Positions 21,400-33,319 of a DNA stretch of 64,000 bases are shown here, piece by piece (positions within the stretch are counted from its first letter, which is position 1; every line of letters begins with the position of its first letter). Location: NCBI GenBank assembly GCA_948099385.1, contig CANUEZ040000129.1:6326001-6390000 (forward strand). Direction: 5' to 3'. A program made the position numbers and the translations under genes. The notes under the pieces were generated by a model, which saw only the letters and a program-made list of their open reading frames with translations, had not been told where the DNA came from and ran no database searches. The stretch is from Fasciola hepatica (taxonomy: Eukaryota > Platyhelminthes > Trematoda > Plagiorchiida > Fasciolidae).

Positions 21400-24005
21400 A
21401 AGAATAACGTAAGTGGAGTCTTTTGTTATTTGTATTGCAACAGTTGTGCAGCGTTTCCTTGGTTCATGATGAACTATGCTATAAGCATTACACTTTACTG
21501 GTACCGTGAATAATGGAATGAGAACTGGTGAGAATCTAAAAGGTTTTAACAACGTATACAAGCGTAAATTACAGTGACTATTCGAGCAGAGTACAAGTGA
21601 CCCTGATACCATGTGGAAACTAACATTCATGTGTACCCAAATAACACGGTTGGCAATTATTTGAGTGAGGACAGAGTAGCGCTGAGCTTCCAGACTCTTT
21701 GAACATTAGTCAGAACCAGCTTTGAGCCAATCGAACCTCATCGGTCGTTTCGTTATTCTTTACCGTATCTTTGTTCACGAAAAAATCGTATATTGATGTA
21801 ATTCTTCACTACCTAGTGGGCTGCATAAGTTAATACATGTATTGAATAAAAACAGTTTTGTTTCTTCCAAATAAAAACCAGTTGCCATCTAATAAAATAT
21901 CTGGTATTACCCTGCACACCAGTTTTTTGTCAGACTTCAATAAGCATTACTCAACAAGAATGATATTTGTTAGATTATACGGTTGTTCCATCCAAGAGTA
22001 TTATAATTTGTTTATCATACTAGAAGATGAATCCGTAAGTTTATCGAAATTATTTCTACTCAGGATTTGAGAAAATCATCTCTTTCATGTACCAAAGGAA
22101 TGTATAGCTTTCGTATTTTTATATTTCAAAACTGGTTTTCTAGGCAATAAGAAGGCTTACCAACACAAAAGACTAAACTGCATGTTACACATAGTGCTCA
22201 GCTTCCCGCGGATTTCAAATCAGAACCGCATGTTGACGCAAAACATGTAGCGAATGAGTTCCCTTTCGTGTTCTTTAATGGCTCATAGCTAGTGGAAATC
22301 ATGCTATTCAGAAACCAGGGAAAATTCAAAAATAATCATATTTGTTCAATGCGCAGGTGTATAATGAAGGATTTTTCCAAGTGAACCGTTGATGATACAA
22401 AATGCCCTCTGTTCTCATTACCGAATTGTGCATCATTTTCGAGTGCCTAAAATCCGTTAACCCATTTGTTTTTATTTAAATTGTATCAAAATAGCTGATA
22501 AAGTGACAGAGAGGTATTATCGGGGATGAATATGGGAGATCTGAGTTTTTGGTCTGCTTGCATCACATGTCCTCTATTAAAATCGAACTTCCGGGGAAAC
22601 GACGTCCACAGAAGTCGTGAAGATCTTTTACTTCACTTTCCTGTTGGTCTTCCACTGCACTTTAAAGTGGAAGCGCACGTTCAACAGTGCTTCTATGTGT
22701 TGCCGCAAACAGCGCCTGGCTATGGGATCAGATCTGCGTACAGCAAAATAAAATCTGATTCAAATGTCTACGACAAAATGTTCAGGTAGTACACGAGATA
22801 CACGGACCAGGCCAACGTCTACCGCTTAGTTCTCTCGAATGATGCAGACGAGTAGCGCGGAGCTCTTTTGTTAGTTAAACTAAAGGTAATGGGGCAGGAC
22901 CCTTCGGACTTTATCGGTAGTATTCCTCATTCACTCTACTAGTCCGTTACAGTTGTTTTTCACCATTACTGGAGTTTAATTTCATTGCTTGTTCACCACT
23001 GGTGTTGTTGCCGTTCCAAATGTCAAGACCTCTAAGTTCCTTGTGCCACGAGGCGTGGAATTTTGGATGTACTATGTTCAAGCTGACTCCGGACAGTTAT
23101 AAAACCGGGATTCATTTCGAGATTGATGTAAAGTGGTCTGGTTCCTTAAAATGGCTTTCGTTAGGAATGGAACCACAAACAATATGACACTTCGCGATCA
23201 GGACTACTTCAGCAATGATCAATTACTTCCTCAAAATCGCAGAAGAAAGAATTGTACTTTTGTATGATCTTCCCTACTTCCTACTAATAAAAGTTCCTTT
23301 GATTGTTAGTAGGCCTCAATCCATACGTGAATGAAACTACAGTTATTTTATCACAATAGCTGATATATCATTATTATTGGTGCAAATCAAACACACCGTC
23401 ACGAAAAAGCAAGCACAGAAGACGTCTGCTTTGCCTGAAACAAGATAATTCAAAATGTCACAGTATGTGCATCATTTAAATAGTTCTTTTTTCGCGTCCT
23501 CAGCCCAGCAAGATCAATCATCTTACTACCAAGGCGCTTCAACTGACTTCTGATCATTTATCTGCGGACAATGGGCTTATTTTCGTGCACACCGTTCTCC
23601 ACGTGTTGAGCTGGTTATACCAGCGGGCATACTTCTTAAGGCTCTCGAGTTGTGGCATCTTGTTGCTTACCTGCAATCCTACTGAAGTACATCTGTTTGT
23701 CTGGAGGATTCGTTTTGTCCGTCAAGATCTGACTACAAAACAGACTTTTCCCTTGCCTATTGCTCAGGCTTAACTGACTCGACTGGCCTCATCACTGTCT
23801 ATTTTTGTGGCTTCAACGATCTCTCCTAAAAAAGATGATTTTCCTTGAATAAGTTGAGATTTTGTGGAAAAAGTTTAACCTCTAAAGCCGCAAATTCTCC
23901 GAACTGGTCAGCTTGCTATCAGAGTTGAACCAGAAAATATGATTTCAATAATGTAATTCTTTCAGTGGATAAACTGATTGCCCGACGCTTCAGTTATCTT
24001 TAATA
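21400..24005. other. long stretch with no recognisable gene
   Basis: Several open frames of 60-90 codons (for example 22526-22789 plus, 23002-23187 plus) show no motif. I recognise no repeat or RNA gene. Confidence 0.5.
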
Positions 24006-24009
24006 ACCC

Positions 24010-24046
24010 TTCTCGAGGCAGTTTCCATTGAAAACTGCCTCGAGAA
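24010..24046. repeat. perfect 15-bp hairpin
   Basis: TTCTCGAGGCAGTTT at 24010-24024 is followed by a 7-nt loop and its exact complement at 24032-24046. A CCGAAACGTCGG motif follows at 24063-24074. The hairpin lies about 200 nt beyond the solo PLE 3' end, on its downstream side, so it may belong to the terminal repeat of a PLE or another element; this is inference. Confidence 0.75.
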
Positions 24047-24244
24047 AGGTTACGCATGATATCCGAAACGTCGGCTAACCATAGTTTTTCCACCGATAAA
24101 GCTGTGTTACGGACATCTCATTTTCTCGTTTGAAGTACCAAATGCGCATCGTCTCCTCAAAACACTTCGAACCTCGTTTGATCCTAGCATACTTTTGTCA
24201 GGGCTCTTTGATCAGAAAGTGTTTATACGATCTGAACGCTTCGA

Positions 24245-24470
24245 ATTTTCGTATAAGGGGCTTTTTCAAGCAGTATGCCACTGAAAATGAACAGTAAAAT
24301 ATGAACACTGTGAATTCAGAACACGTTTTCGGGGACAAATAATTGTTTTCAATGATTCATTTTCTAGTCTTTATAAATCATATGGAAAATGGTGGTGATG
24401 AAATAACCAAGTGTCGTTCGAAATGAATATTTTGTGGGAGGGTTTGGGGTTAGATCAAGCAACATATGAG
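24245..24470 (-). repeat. solo PLE 3' end
   Basis: Homologous to the PLE 3' noncoding ends at 3554-3775 (reverse) and 10386-10607 (same orientation), with shared blocks including TTGTTTTCAATGATTCAT and the GGGGTTAGATC stretch. It has many substitutions and no GIY-YIG coding part, so it is an older, severely 5'-truncated copy. It abuts the SINE copy 2 on its upstream side. Confidence 0.75.
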
Positions 24471-24484
24471 TAGATTTGTGATAC

Positions 24485-24690
24485 ACGATTCGTCAAGTAG
24501 TTTCAACGCTCAACTCTACATTGAAAACCATGGAAGCACTGTACCGGCGTTCCATTCTTGTTAGGACTCATCAAGAAGTGCACATCCACTGAGCCTTAAA
24601 GGGGATTCGAACCCGGAGTGAACGATTGTGAGGCAAACACCTGAAGACAAGGATATCTGGGCTGGCTGTCAACAGTTTGTTGAACATCTA
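24485..24690 (-). repeat. tRNA-derived SINE, copy 2, with degenerate hammerhead module
   Basis: The minus strand reads CAGGTGTTTGCCTCACAATC, then GTTCACTCC, and the perfect B-box GGGTTCGAATCCCC (near 24602-24615). A link CAGTGGATG follows, then CTTGATGAGTCC, a loop, and GGAACGCCGGTACAG. An intact hammerhead would have CTGATGA-GTCC, a stem II complement GGAC and GAAAC. Here one base is inserted in the first box and the GGACGAAAC part has collapsed to GGAAC. The tail resembles copies 1 and 3. It lies directly next to the PLE fragment at 24245-24470. Confidence 0.75.
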
Positions 24691-25059
24691 CACAACATGA
24701 TATAGCACCCTTCTTTTACTGGCATCCTTCACAAAAGTCTATAGCTGTGTGGGAAGCAGGTCGCTACAGTTCAGTGCCAGTACAGTCCTGGAGTATCTTG
24801 TAGTTGTAAATAAACAAGAAACAATATACGGATAAAAAAATTTCTACCAAAAGAATTTTATTTGGGGCAGATGAGAGGAGACTTATAATTATCAAGCCAC
24901 GGTGCAGTATTTAAGGTTCTGTTTTAGGGGCCGGGGAAATTTCAAGGGAACACTATTGCAGGGTAGGACCGACAATTTCAAAAACAAACTTAAAAATAAT
25001 TGACCGTGATGTCCGAAACAGTATGAGTTGCTGTATTTGGAGAGATAGACATCGCAGTT

Positions 25060-25870
25060 ATCCGATGCATTTTTGAATGAACTGTCCGCAGTAAATTATT
25101 ATCAAACTTTACTTACAAGCACTTGACAAAACTCATTCTAGTTAGGAATTCTGAATTTAAAAACAGAATCCGTTGAAGAAGGTAATTGGTGATTTCTGAA
25201 AGATCATTCAAGTACCTTGAATGAATTGACCTCTAAAATAGATCGGGTGAAAAAAGTGATATATTTGAGATAAGTTTTCAATGAATTTTCCTATATCTGT
25301 GAGATCGGAAACGACATGACACGAAACAACATCGTCAGCATGTTTAAATAACTCGGACGGAGAACCAAATGGCAGGTTACTGATAAAAGTGATAAATAGG
25401 AAAAGTGACAGCACTGCACCATGGAGTATTCCGGGGTTTGGAAAAATACTGTTCCCTCTGGGTTCTTGGTTCTCTGTTTTGGAAACTGTTAGATGGACAG
25501 GCGAACATTTGTGAGGGAGAGGGAATGAGGCACCTAATCAAAGGATGCGAACTGATCAAGAAACATAAATCTGACAGATAGGACGGATCTGTCTAAGAGT
25601 TAAGAAAGAAATGAATTACGGAAACTATAGCATCAAAACTGAACACTCTGGATCTGTAAGAAAACGGATAATGAACGGAAGGTACATCTAGGTGAGTTAG
25701 AAAGCCCAATAATGATAGGCTCACCAAAATTTTTCAGTGTTGCTGACGTAAGGGCAATCAACTGAGAACTTTTTTCTGTGCAAGTTGTATTAGGCTTGTT
25801 GGGAGTAAGACGATTCCTGATGGTCGCCAAAAATCAGGAATTCGGCATTTTAGCAGGAATCCATTTACCA
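25060..25870 (-). pseudogene. CR1-like retrotransposon RT fragment, copy C
   Basis: Minus-strand blocks in order: DFWRPSGIV (near 25845-25820), an IALTSATLKNFGEPI fingers block (near 25765-25715), MFLDQFASFD (near 25570-25540, matching the FIDY...FDSIPR motif), a degenerate VLS-LFITFISNLPFG (near 25410-25370), and HADDVVS (near 25340-25320), which retains the ADD of the catalytic YADD motif. Several frameshifts separate the blocks. This is the same family and orientation as 12556-14310. The C-terminal GLLKKD block is not visible at the low-coordinate end. Confidence 0.8.
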
Positions 25871-25879
25871 AAGATGTCA

Positions 25880-26603
25880 TAGGTGTACAGCTTCATGCTT
25901 GGAAATTTCAGAAGAAACCCCCCCCCCTCCAAAGTAGAAAGGACGAAGCCTTGGGCTTGAAAGGGACTTTAAATATACCGTACGTGGAGAAAGATTCAAA
26001 GTTCATACCAACAAAAGAAAGATATGAAAGTGGACAGTTCCTGAAAGGATGTATAGAAGTGGCCTCCTGTCTTTGCACGATTTATTTCCTGATAACTCTG
26101 CCGCGAAACCTCAGTCTCTCAGTTCTCATAAACTGCACAGCGAAAGATACATCAAAGCTCCTGTTCCTCTATCCTGATTAGATGTCAATACACTCTGGCT
26201 TCTAAACCTTTGTTAGACTTGTTTGGGAGTTTTATTCTGCAAGGAGAACCTTTTTGCCACCGGACTTGAGCCGAATTTCTTTTAGGCAACAGAAAATAAA
26301 GATAGCTGTTCGAGCATCAGTGAAGGGTTCGGCTACTTGAAAGAGTGAACGGAGCAAAATTCACAAAACAACTCTCCGGTAGCTGCGTTGAGAGGGGAAA
26401 TGTTACTGTGCAAAAGTTGCAAAGATAAAATTTCGCTTCACTTGTTTCCTTAGAGAATCTGTGAGAAAAGTGTGAATACGTTTTCGGCCTTATAGAAAGT
26501 AAGGTGTGATCGACTGTACACGTGTGCTTTCAGCAGGAACAGCTGTTACAGTTGAGGGTCACTAGCTACTTCTTAAAGCATAGATTTTTCTCACTTGTGT
26601 CAG

Positions 26604-26650
<47 letters not shown>

Positions 26651-27075
26651 ATTTTAATAAAGCCAGTATTTCTTGCGACTGAGTATTCCCATAGGTAATG
26701 CCAGTCTTTGATCAACCCTAGTTCAGAGTTTTGAGGACCACTGTCCGGTTATTACAACAACTAATAGTACTTCTGTGATCCCAAGCTTCACACTGTTTAA
26801 TTATTTATTTTAGCAGTCCTCTCCTCTATCACCTTGAAAAATAAGCTTTATTTTACTTTCTGCTGATTCGGAAAGGCAGTTGAGTCTAAAACATTGGGTC
26901 CCTTTTATCCAGTTCATCAAAACAGATAGAAGATATAAACTGTGAGATGCAAACATTTCTTTTTATCTTCCCAGTCGCGTACGTAAATCATGTGAATAAG
27001 GGTTCGGAAGGGGCACAGAGCAGCACAATGGAACAGTGTCGAACGAAATTAGGAAACGATCCGGTAAACTTGATG
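25880..27075. other. no recognisable gene, with one AT microsatellite
   Basis: Apart from the (AT)n tract at 26606-26648 I recognise nothing. The decayed upstream part of CR1-like copy C may extend into 25880-26500, by position only. Confidence 0.45.
26606..26648. repeat. (AT)n microsatellite
   Basis: Uninterrupted AT dinucleotides, about 21 units. Confidence 0.95.
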
Positions 27076-27079
27076 AGTT

Positions 27080-27400
27080 ACGGCAGCTGCAAACACATAT
27101 TGTGGGCCAAATATTTCTGTGCACACAATGGTGGCCTAAGTCTACCTATCAACACAGCCTCACGAAAGGCTAGGAGCTTTGGGTTCCTATTCCGTGCAAC
27201 CACTCGGAATGCTTGACCCGGATCAATCTGATGTAGAAAGGTCACAAGATGTTTCGCGATCGACGAAACTGGGTTCCTCGTGGTCCTTCGTTGTCCGGGC
27301 GGCATGTTTTACGTACACAATTGAGAAGGTTAAAGGAAATACCTGCACCTCGCAATTTATGAATCTGTGGAGTCTGTTTGATTGCGGCTAGCTGATTTTT
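27080..27400 (-). pseudogene. PLE GIY-YIG domain remnant, second lineage
   Basis: The minus strand reads a KHLVTFLHQIDPGQAFRVV stretch, a short basic segment, then an EAVLIGRLRPPLCAQK block and CLQLP. This is the C-terminal half of a Penelope-type GIY-YIG domain, in the same order as HLVNSGHQIN and AEAISIRLF-QKKLVQ of the element at 3134-3553. It differs enough to be another PLE family or an older copy. Upstream (27300-27400) another frame reads VYVKHAARTT, probably the decayed YIGRT region, so a frameshift separates the halves. No RT part was found next to it. Confidence 0.68.
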
Positions 27401-30000
27401 ATTGAACCATTTTTTTATCTGCTCTTGCAGAAAAGGTGGATATTTATTAAAGATACTGCAGGACATTATTTTTACATATATTGGATAAAGCTTTTTAGAG
27501 ACATTTCCACTTTCATATAGCTCAGTGGTAGCCTAAACTAACTGAGACTCCTATTATATACTTACCGTCATCACTTATTTATTTGTTAGGCATGGCTTTC
27601 TTCTTTTAAATGTCTCCTTCATCTGAACAAACCCTTTTAAGCTACCTGATTTCAATGTATCAGACTTACAAGGTGTGATTGTCAAGCCGATAACATTGCT
27701 TACACATAGAGGACAAATAATCATTTGTCAAGGGTAGTACCACTTTCTGTCTGCCTAATAGCACTTCATCTTGAGTGCACTCAGAAAACCGAATAAATAA
27801 CCACAGACTGCTAAATGCTTCAGTGGTTTGAATGTGCCTATTGGTTGATTCAAGTCTAATCTTTTGATAAGAGTTTTGCATATTTTGTCTACCTCCCTAA
27901 AGAATTTTCACTAAGTGACTGACTTGTCCTTAGCCCCGAAAAACATCTTTTCTTTCGAACAGCATTGACCGAGTGAATGAAATTCACGGTCACCACCTGA
28001 AAGGGGAAAAGCAGTCGAGTAGAACATTTTCCTGTGTAAAACAGCCTACCAAAGAGCTCTTTTGAAAGCTCTTAACTGAACTCTGAAATTAACATTCAGT
28101 CAGGCAGCATGCTTTCTTTTGGGGTACAGTTGTATCTGTGCTCACACAGTACAGTTCAGTGCAATGGGATCCTGCAAACTAGTTCACTCGAGAGGAAGGG
28201 ATATCTGGGTTGACCCTTACGATGAATATCGAGCATTCCTAATAGCTGGGAATAGTTCTGCTTGCTCAACAGCAATATACAGTGAAAAATTAAGACCAGT
28301 AAAAAAGCTAAAGTCAACGGACGGAATCGGTACGGACCATGTTCAGTACCATTAGACTGCCTTTGTTCTCCGGCAGTTTTGTTTCACCTCACCCGACAAA
28401 AGTGCAGTTAGAAAGACTTGTAACATGAAAGTGAGTTTAGTTAACTTCGTGCTTGTGAACGGATTCGGGTTCGATCGAACAGACAAAAAATGGGAGTCTG
28501 TTAGACAAAGTACTACCATAGCAAGGCGAGATGGATATGCGAAAAGCCTGTTCAATTGCGCAAATGGTTTTACAATCACAAACATTTTTGGGTAAGCAAG
28601 CTTTTATAAATGTTGAACTAGTGCAAACCTGTGACTTGATTACTCAAATAGAGACTAAGAGGTAGTCGCACTAATCCACGCTTGAACCATAATCACTGTT
28701 GTTTTGCTACTCATGAATCATTTATATCAAATCTCTATTTCAAACCCAATTTGTTCAAACAATGCAGATAATTCTGCTACATGAGTGAATTCTTTTATCC
28801 AGTATTTTGGACTTGGCACAAACAGAACAATGAATGGTTTGGATCAAATTTCCCTGTTCAAAGTTTTTTCCTTTGTGTTTATTTTGGCTATAAGCATCGA
28901 GTGAATCCGATAATACACTGCTCTGACTGATATATTGATTTTGTCTGAAATCCCTTTGAAATGTTAACAGAACATTCTCCTACAGGTTTGATTAGTGAGC
29001 TCTAGGTATTTCCATTGATGTATATGATCTCAAGTCTCTTGTTCTACTCCCAATTACTAGCAATTTCTTAAGAAACACTTATGATAGATAGGAACAGATT
29101 GGAAGTTTTGGTGAATCAGTTATGCGATTCACAGCGTTTTATTTCCTACGAACGTTGATAGTGTGTAAAGATACACTTTTTTCCGAGTAACTGTTTTCAA
29201 ACATTCGCGTTTTAATTTCCTCCGCTGCCAGTGATTGATCCAGGTTACGCATTGGTTTTACGCTTGTATAACGGTAAATCCCATACGAACTTGGATTTTT
29301 GTTGCTTTATTTTATAGTTTACAAAATACTGAGTATTTCCTCTCTTTTTCAATCAGGATATTCTATGTAACTGTCACTCTGTCAGTTTTGTATCGCATCG
29401 GGAAACCAAAATTTCACTAAGTGAAATCGACAGCTTTTTGATGCCACACATATCATTACTACGACGCTTCAAAAAGTGATAATAACTTCAGTAAGCAAGG
29501 CGTAGGCGAACATATGTTTTCCGTGATTTCATTCCTAAGCCAATTACAATCACATTTACATGAAATGATAACAACTGCCAACTATGACGAAATGAAGGGC
29601 GAACACTTTAAAAGGTGACATTATAGGTCAGTAACTTGAACCTTAAGAGAAATTTCTTGGAACAGTTGTCCGAAATTCGGAGATAGCAAATAATGGCATT
29701 AACTGTCGTGGTTGAGCATTCTGTGGAAGTTTTCACAACTAGTATATCACACTCGTTTGGATGAGGTTGACAGAGTTTGATAAATCGCTTAACTACGTAC
29801 CTCAAAATATCGAGTTCTCTATAAAATGAAATACTGATTATTCCCTTTTGAAGAGTTTTCACTCTGCACAATATCGTTACTGTCTAACTTAATCCTGGCA
29901 ACCAACGATTTCTTTGTTTTGAACTTCTACTAGTCTGTCGCTCCAGAAAAACTTAAAACAGGCATAAGAATAGATTTGGGTTTGGTGAAGTAAGAATCAT
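27401..30000. other. no recognisable gene
   Basis: Short frames only; no domain, RNA gene or repeat that I can name. Confidence 0.5.
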
Positions 30001-30014
30001 CCGCCGTCCCTACC

Positions 30015-30076
30015 GTGACAGCTCAGGTGGTACAGATACTGCCTAATAAGTGAAGGTCATCAGTTCTATTCGAGAT
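30015..30076 (+). repeat. possible tRNA-like SINE head
   Basis: GACAGCTCAGGTGGTACAG (A-box-like) and CAGTTCTATTCGAGA (B-box-like) lie about 30 nt apart, as in a tRNA. No cloverleaf acceptor stem is evident and the other SINE copies do not share this sequence, so it is weakly supported. Confidence 0.35.
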
Positions 30077-30689
30077 AGCAGAACAGACTTTTGGGTGAAA
30101 AAAATGCAAGTGGACTGATCATTGCCTATAAGATTCCGGCTCCCTGGGTTGTTCATAGGGGCACAGTCCGGTAAACGGGGAACTTTGAAACGTCAATGAT
30201 TTGAATTACCAGAATTATATCAGTCTTGAGTTTCATCTCCTCAAGTGTGGTAATTTTGCTCTACAGTCGCTCTGAGCATACACCTCAACATTAGGAATAA
30301 TAACATGCAATAGTATTCAGCGACTGTTCTGGTTTTATTCACCAAACTGACTTCGTCGGTTTCTTCTCACTTGGAACAAACAGCACACGGCTGAACACTA
30401 TCCATTTAGTACTGAAATATGTTTGTAGAAAGTATTATTGGCAGAAAATCTGGATCTTTGATAAGGGAAAATCAAATTGCGTGTTAATGCAAAAAAGGTG
30501 CAGAGCCACGAGCCAGAGCGACGTTCCATTTACCGGAAGGCTTGAGGTCAGTGGTTTTACCGTTACCATGATATACAGAAAAAATATAATCAGGTGGACA
30601 ATATTGTGATGAACATCCTTATGGATGGTTAACATTTCTCGAAAGATTTTTTTATCAGTTATGGATTCCCAGGGGTACTTAAGCGCACC

Positions 30690-32330
30690 GTACAGCATTT
30701 GTGTAACTGGTTTCGGTTCTGAGCCTTATTTCCCAAGGTCTCCGACTGACAACAACCATCGTCCTTTGGGCTCCAACCAGGAAGTCTGAAAGCATCAAAT
30801 GAGACGAGTCGACTTCAACATCTTCACACTCCTACGCTAAGCGGTGGTTTCACGGCCACACGGAAAGGCAGATGACGGGAAGACCATCGCAAAACTGGTC
30901 AGAGGGAGGCTAAGCACACCCAACACACGACGACGAACCCAATCGATCCTCAGAGGTTGTTCTCGCCAAAAGCGAGCCAGGCTTTTTGATGAATCAGTGG
31001 TCTAACACTGTAACCGGCCGATCGTCGTCGGTGCAGACAGACAAAAATTCACATCCGTACAGCGGACACTGCACAGTATGACATTTTTACTCGTCCCTCA
31101 TAAGAGAGGCAAGTTTTGACAGCACCACATTTGTTGCAGGTTCACAAAATGTTGTCTGGTCTATGCTGCTGGTGATGAGATTTTTTATCCAACAGAAACT
31201 CCAGCTATCATTCTTAAAGCTGTCAACTATTTCAAACACGGGCACAAGCTTCCTCCAGTCTTGTAAAATCGCTTCTCTTAGATGGGGTAAAGTGTATACC
31301 ATATTTGGATAGCTCAGTTGCCAAGCCTTCCTGAACCACCTGCACAGACTGTGGGTTGTCAACAAGCATAGAGATTTCTTCGGTGTGTTATAATTAAAAA
31401 GTGTTTTTTCTGAGTGGTTCGGCACCACCGTTTGATGTGGTGAATGTTGGGTTTGATAGTAAAACCCCCATGACGAAGTTGATGGTAAATGGGAATAGTG
31501 GGCAAATTTAGCTTACTGCTTTTGAAACAGCCGTTCGTGGTGATAGTAGAATACGAGTCCTAACTCATCCTGCAGTATGATGATACAACTCTTCAATGAC
31601 CAACACCTACTAATCAGATACTTTATTTCGCAAACAAATGGTTCCATATTACAGACTTATTGACGGAATCCGAGGCAGCGCGAATAACTCACAAAATTTG
31701 ATAATAGGCCATGGAATTTGTAACGGAGCCCTAGTAGCAATCAAGGGGAGATTTCATCGGCGCAATAACGAAAGATACAAAATCTATCCTGTTCAGCGCA
31801 CACGTGACAAATCAAGGGAAAATGACAGATGTTATCAGCCTGAGTACAACCACCGAACGAGCCTTTCTTTGAGATAGGGAAAACAACCGATTCTCCACAT
31901 GACGAGGTCACCTCTTTGAAATTCCAAACATCGGCTTGCAAGAAATGAAGTCCTCGACTATGCTGTTTTTTCGATACATTTTAAAGAAGCTGAAGGGAAG
32001 GTCACCGGAGACTGGCATCGTATGAAGTCCTAAAAGAAGTATCTCTCTCAGGATCGCTGCCTCTGTTGGTGGTTCTCCTGAAACAGGTAACAGAACCTTA
32101 TGGAAAACAAAACACGGAAGGAACTGGCTTGGGCGGTAGCTAAACCATACCTTAAAGTGCTCCATCCAGAGCTCAAGAGGCCTCTGCAACTTGTAGATAA
32201 TGGTACGGTCACATTCAAGTAACGCTTCATTTACACCTAAGTGTTTACTGGCGGCAGCGCAGATGGGATAGAAAAGCCTACAGGAGTTTTCAGTGGCTGC
32301 TGCATGTTAGATCTCGGATGCGTGCTGTGA
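30690..32330 (-). pseudogene. RTE-like non-LTR retrotransposon remnant, copy 1
   Basis: Read on the minus strand with frequent frame changes, blocks of an RTE-clade ORF appear in order. They are SKHLGVNEALLE and LELWMEHFKVWFS (pre-RT linker, near 32300-32130), GEPPTEAAILREILLL (near 32070-32020), SVVFPISKKGSFGG (RT fingers, near 31895-31855), HFTPSKR and LQDWRKLVPVFE (near 31290-31240), VDSFKN (near 31220), and at the 3' end LPGWSPKDDG followed by AQNRNQL (near 30790-30710), a characteristic C-terminal signature of fluke RTE elements. The RT catalytic block is not recognisable. The element is dead and old. Its endonuclease would lie above 32330 and was not found. Confidence 0.78.
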
Positions 32331-33143
32331 CCATTTGGGATTGCGTCCAGTTCACTTCTCAAGGTGGGACATGCGCTATTGTGGAGCTTGCTAGCGGGGG
32401 TAGACCGGCTCGCATCTTGAAGCATGAACCGGAGGTCCGGCGGAACGACGTGTCAAGCCGTGACTCATCGTGCAGGAATAATACGGAGCATTCGTAATGA
32501 TCACCAACATTGCTGGGTGATACTTCTGCTGCTTTCTAGGTCGAGGAGTTCGTAAGTCGGGTAGATAACCTTGTTTGTTCAGCCTTGCGACGTGGACATC
32601 TCATTAAATGTAGAATCACGTGTGAATACTTACCAGATTCATTTGGTCTCTCCCAGAGCAGCCCGTTCACATGCAGTTTACAATGATCTGTTTTCTTTTG
32701 TGACTAATCAATGCGCGAGTACGTGTGGTCCCACCAATCGTTGAACCTCTGACCACGTTTCTTTCGGCCGATATATCTATTGATCCTCTAGTCTATAGTG
32801 ACTGCTATAACGCAGGTATGCACGTCACTTTAAACTGGTCCAAGCTACGAGTGGTTTTTTTTCAACAAACTAAATTATTACGTTGAGTCATAATTGTTTC
32901 TTGATTCGTAGTCCGGTGAGCGGCTTTACTTGGCTAAACACGATTTTATATGCCACTTAAGTTTGCGATAGATGTTTCACTTGTTTTGTTGCCTGCTAAC
33001 TTATTAAGAAAGAAACGGATTTCCCGCACACCATGTTTCGCCATTAGCAGCGTGAGACACAGAATGTGCTTTCTGAGGTCGTGTGTCACTCTATATTGGC
33101 CTAGATACAGTACAGATTTAACACCGCACACCTACGCATGGTA

Positions 33144-33146
<3 letters not shown>
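32331..33146. other. no recognisable gene
   Basis: The first about 130 bp may be more of the RTE linker in a broken frame. Beyond that nothing is recognised. Confidence 0.45.

Positions 33147-33187
<41 letters not shown>
33147..33187. repeat. (AT)n microsatellite
   Basis: Uninterrupted AT dinucleotides, about 20 units. Confidence 0.95.
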
Positions 33188-33189
<2 letters not shown>

Positions 33190-33244
33190 GATCAGCAATG
33201 GAAAGCGTTGAAAGATGCCTGTCTTAACAGAATAATGCAGTCTC

Positions 33245-33307
33245 GTGGGAGACCTTGTGACGATTGAGATCATCTGTGTGATTCAATGAGATATGACAAG
33301 TAACACA
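33245..33307 (-). pseudogene. single C2H2 zinc-finger motif in a short frame
   Basis: Within a 95-codon minus frame (33224-33511), residues 69-89 read C-x2-C-x12-H-x3-H, with Leu ten residues after the second Cys, three before the first His (CVTCHISLN, then DDLNRHKVSH). This is an exact C2H2 spacing except that the usual Phe is Leu. The frame has no start context I trust and ends two residues after ALF. It may be part of a retrotransposon ORF (some RTE-type ORFs carry zinc knuckles), a fragment of a host zinc-finger exon, or chance. Function cannot be assigned. Confidence 0.4.
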
Positions 33308-33319
33308 ACTCTGATCTTC

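Noticed and set aside
24990..25030. GATGTCCGAAACAG motif considered as another hammerhead core
   Set aside because: The two core boxes are only three bases apart with no room for stem II, and no SINE head lies upstream.
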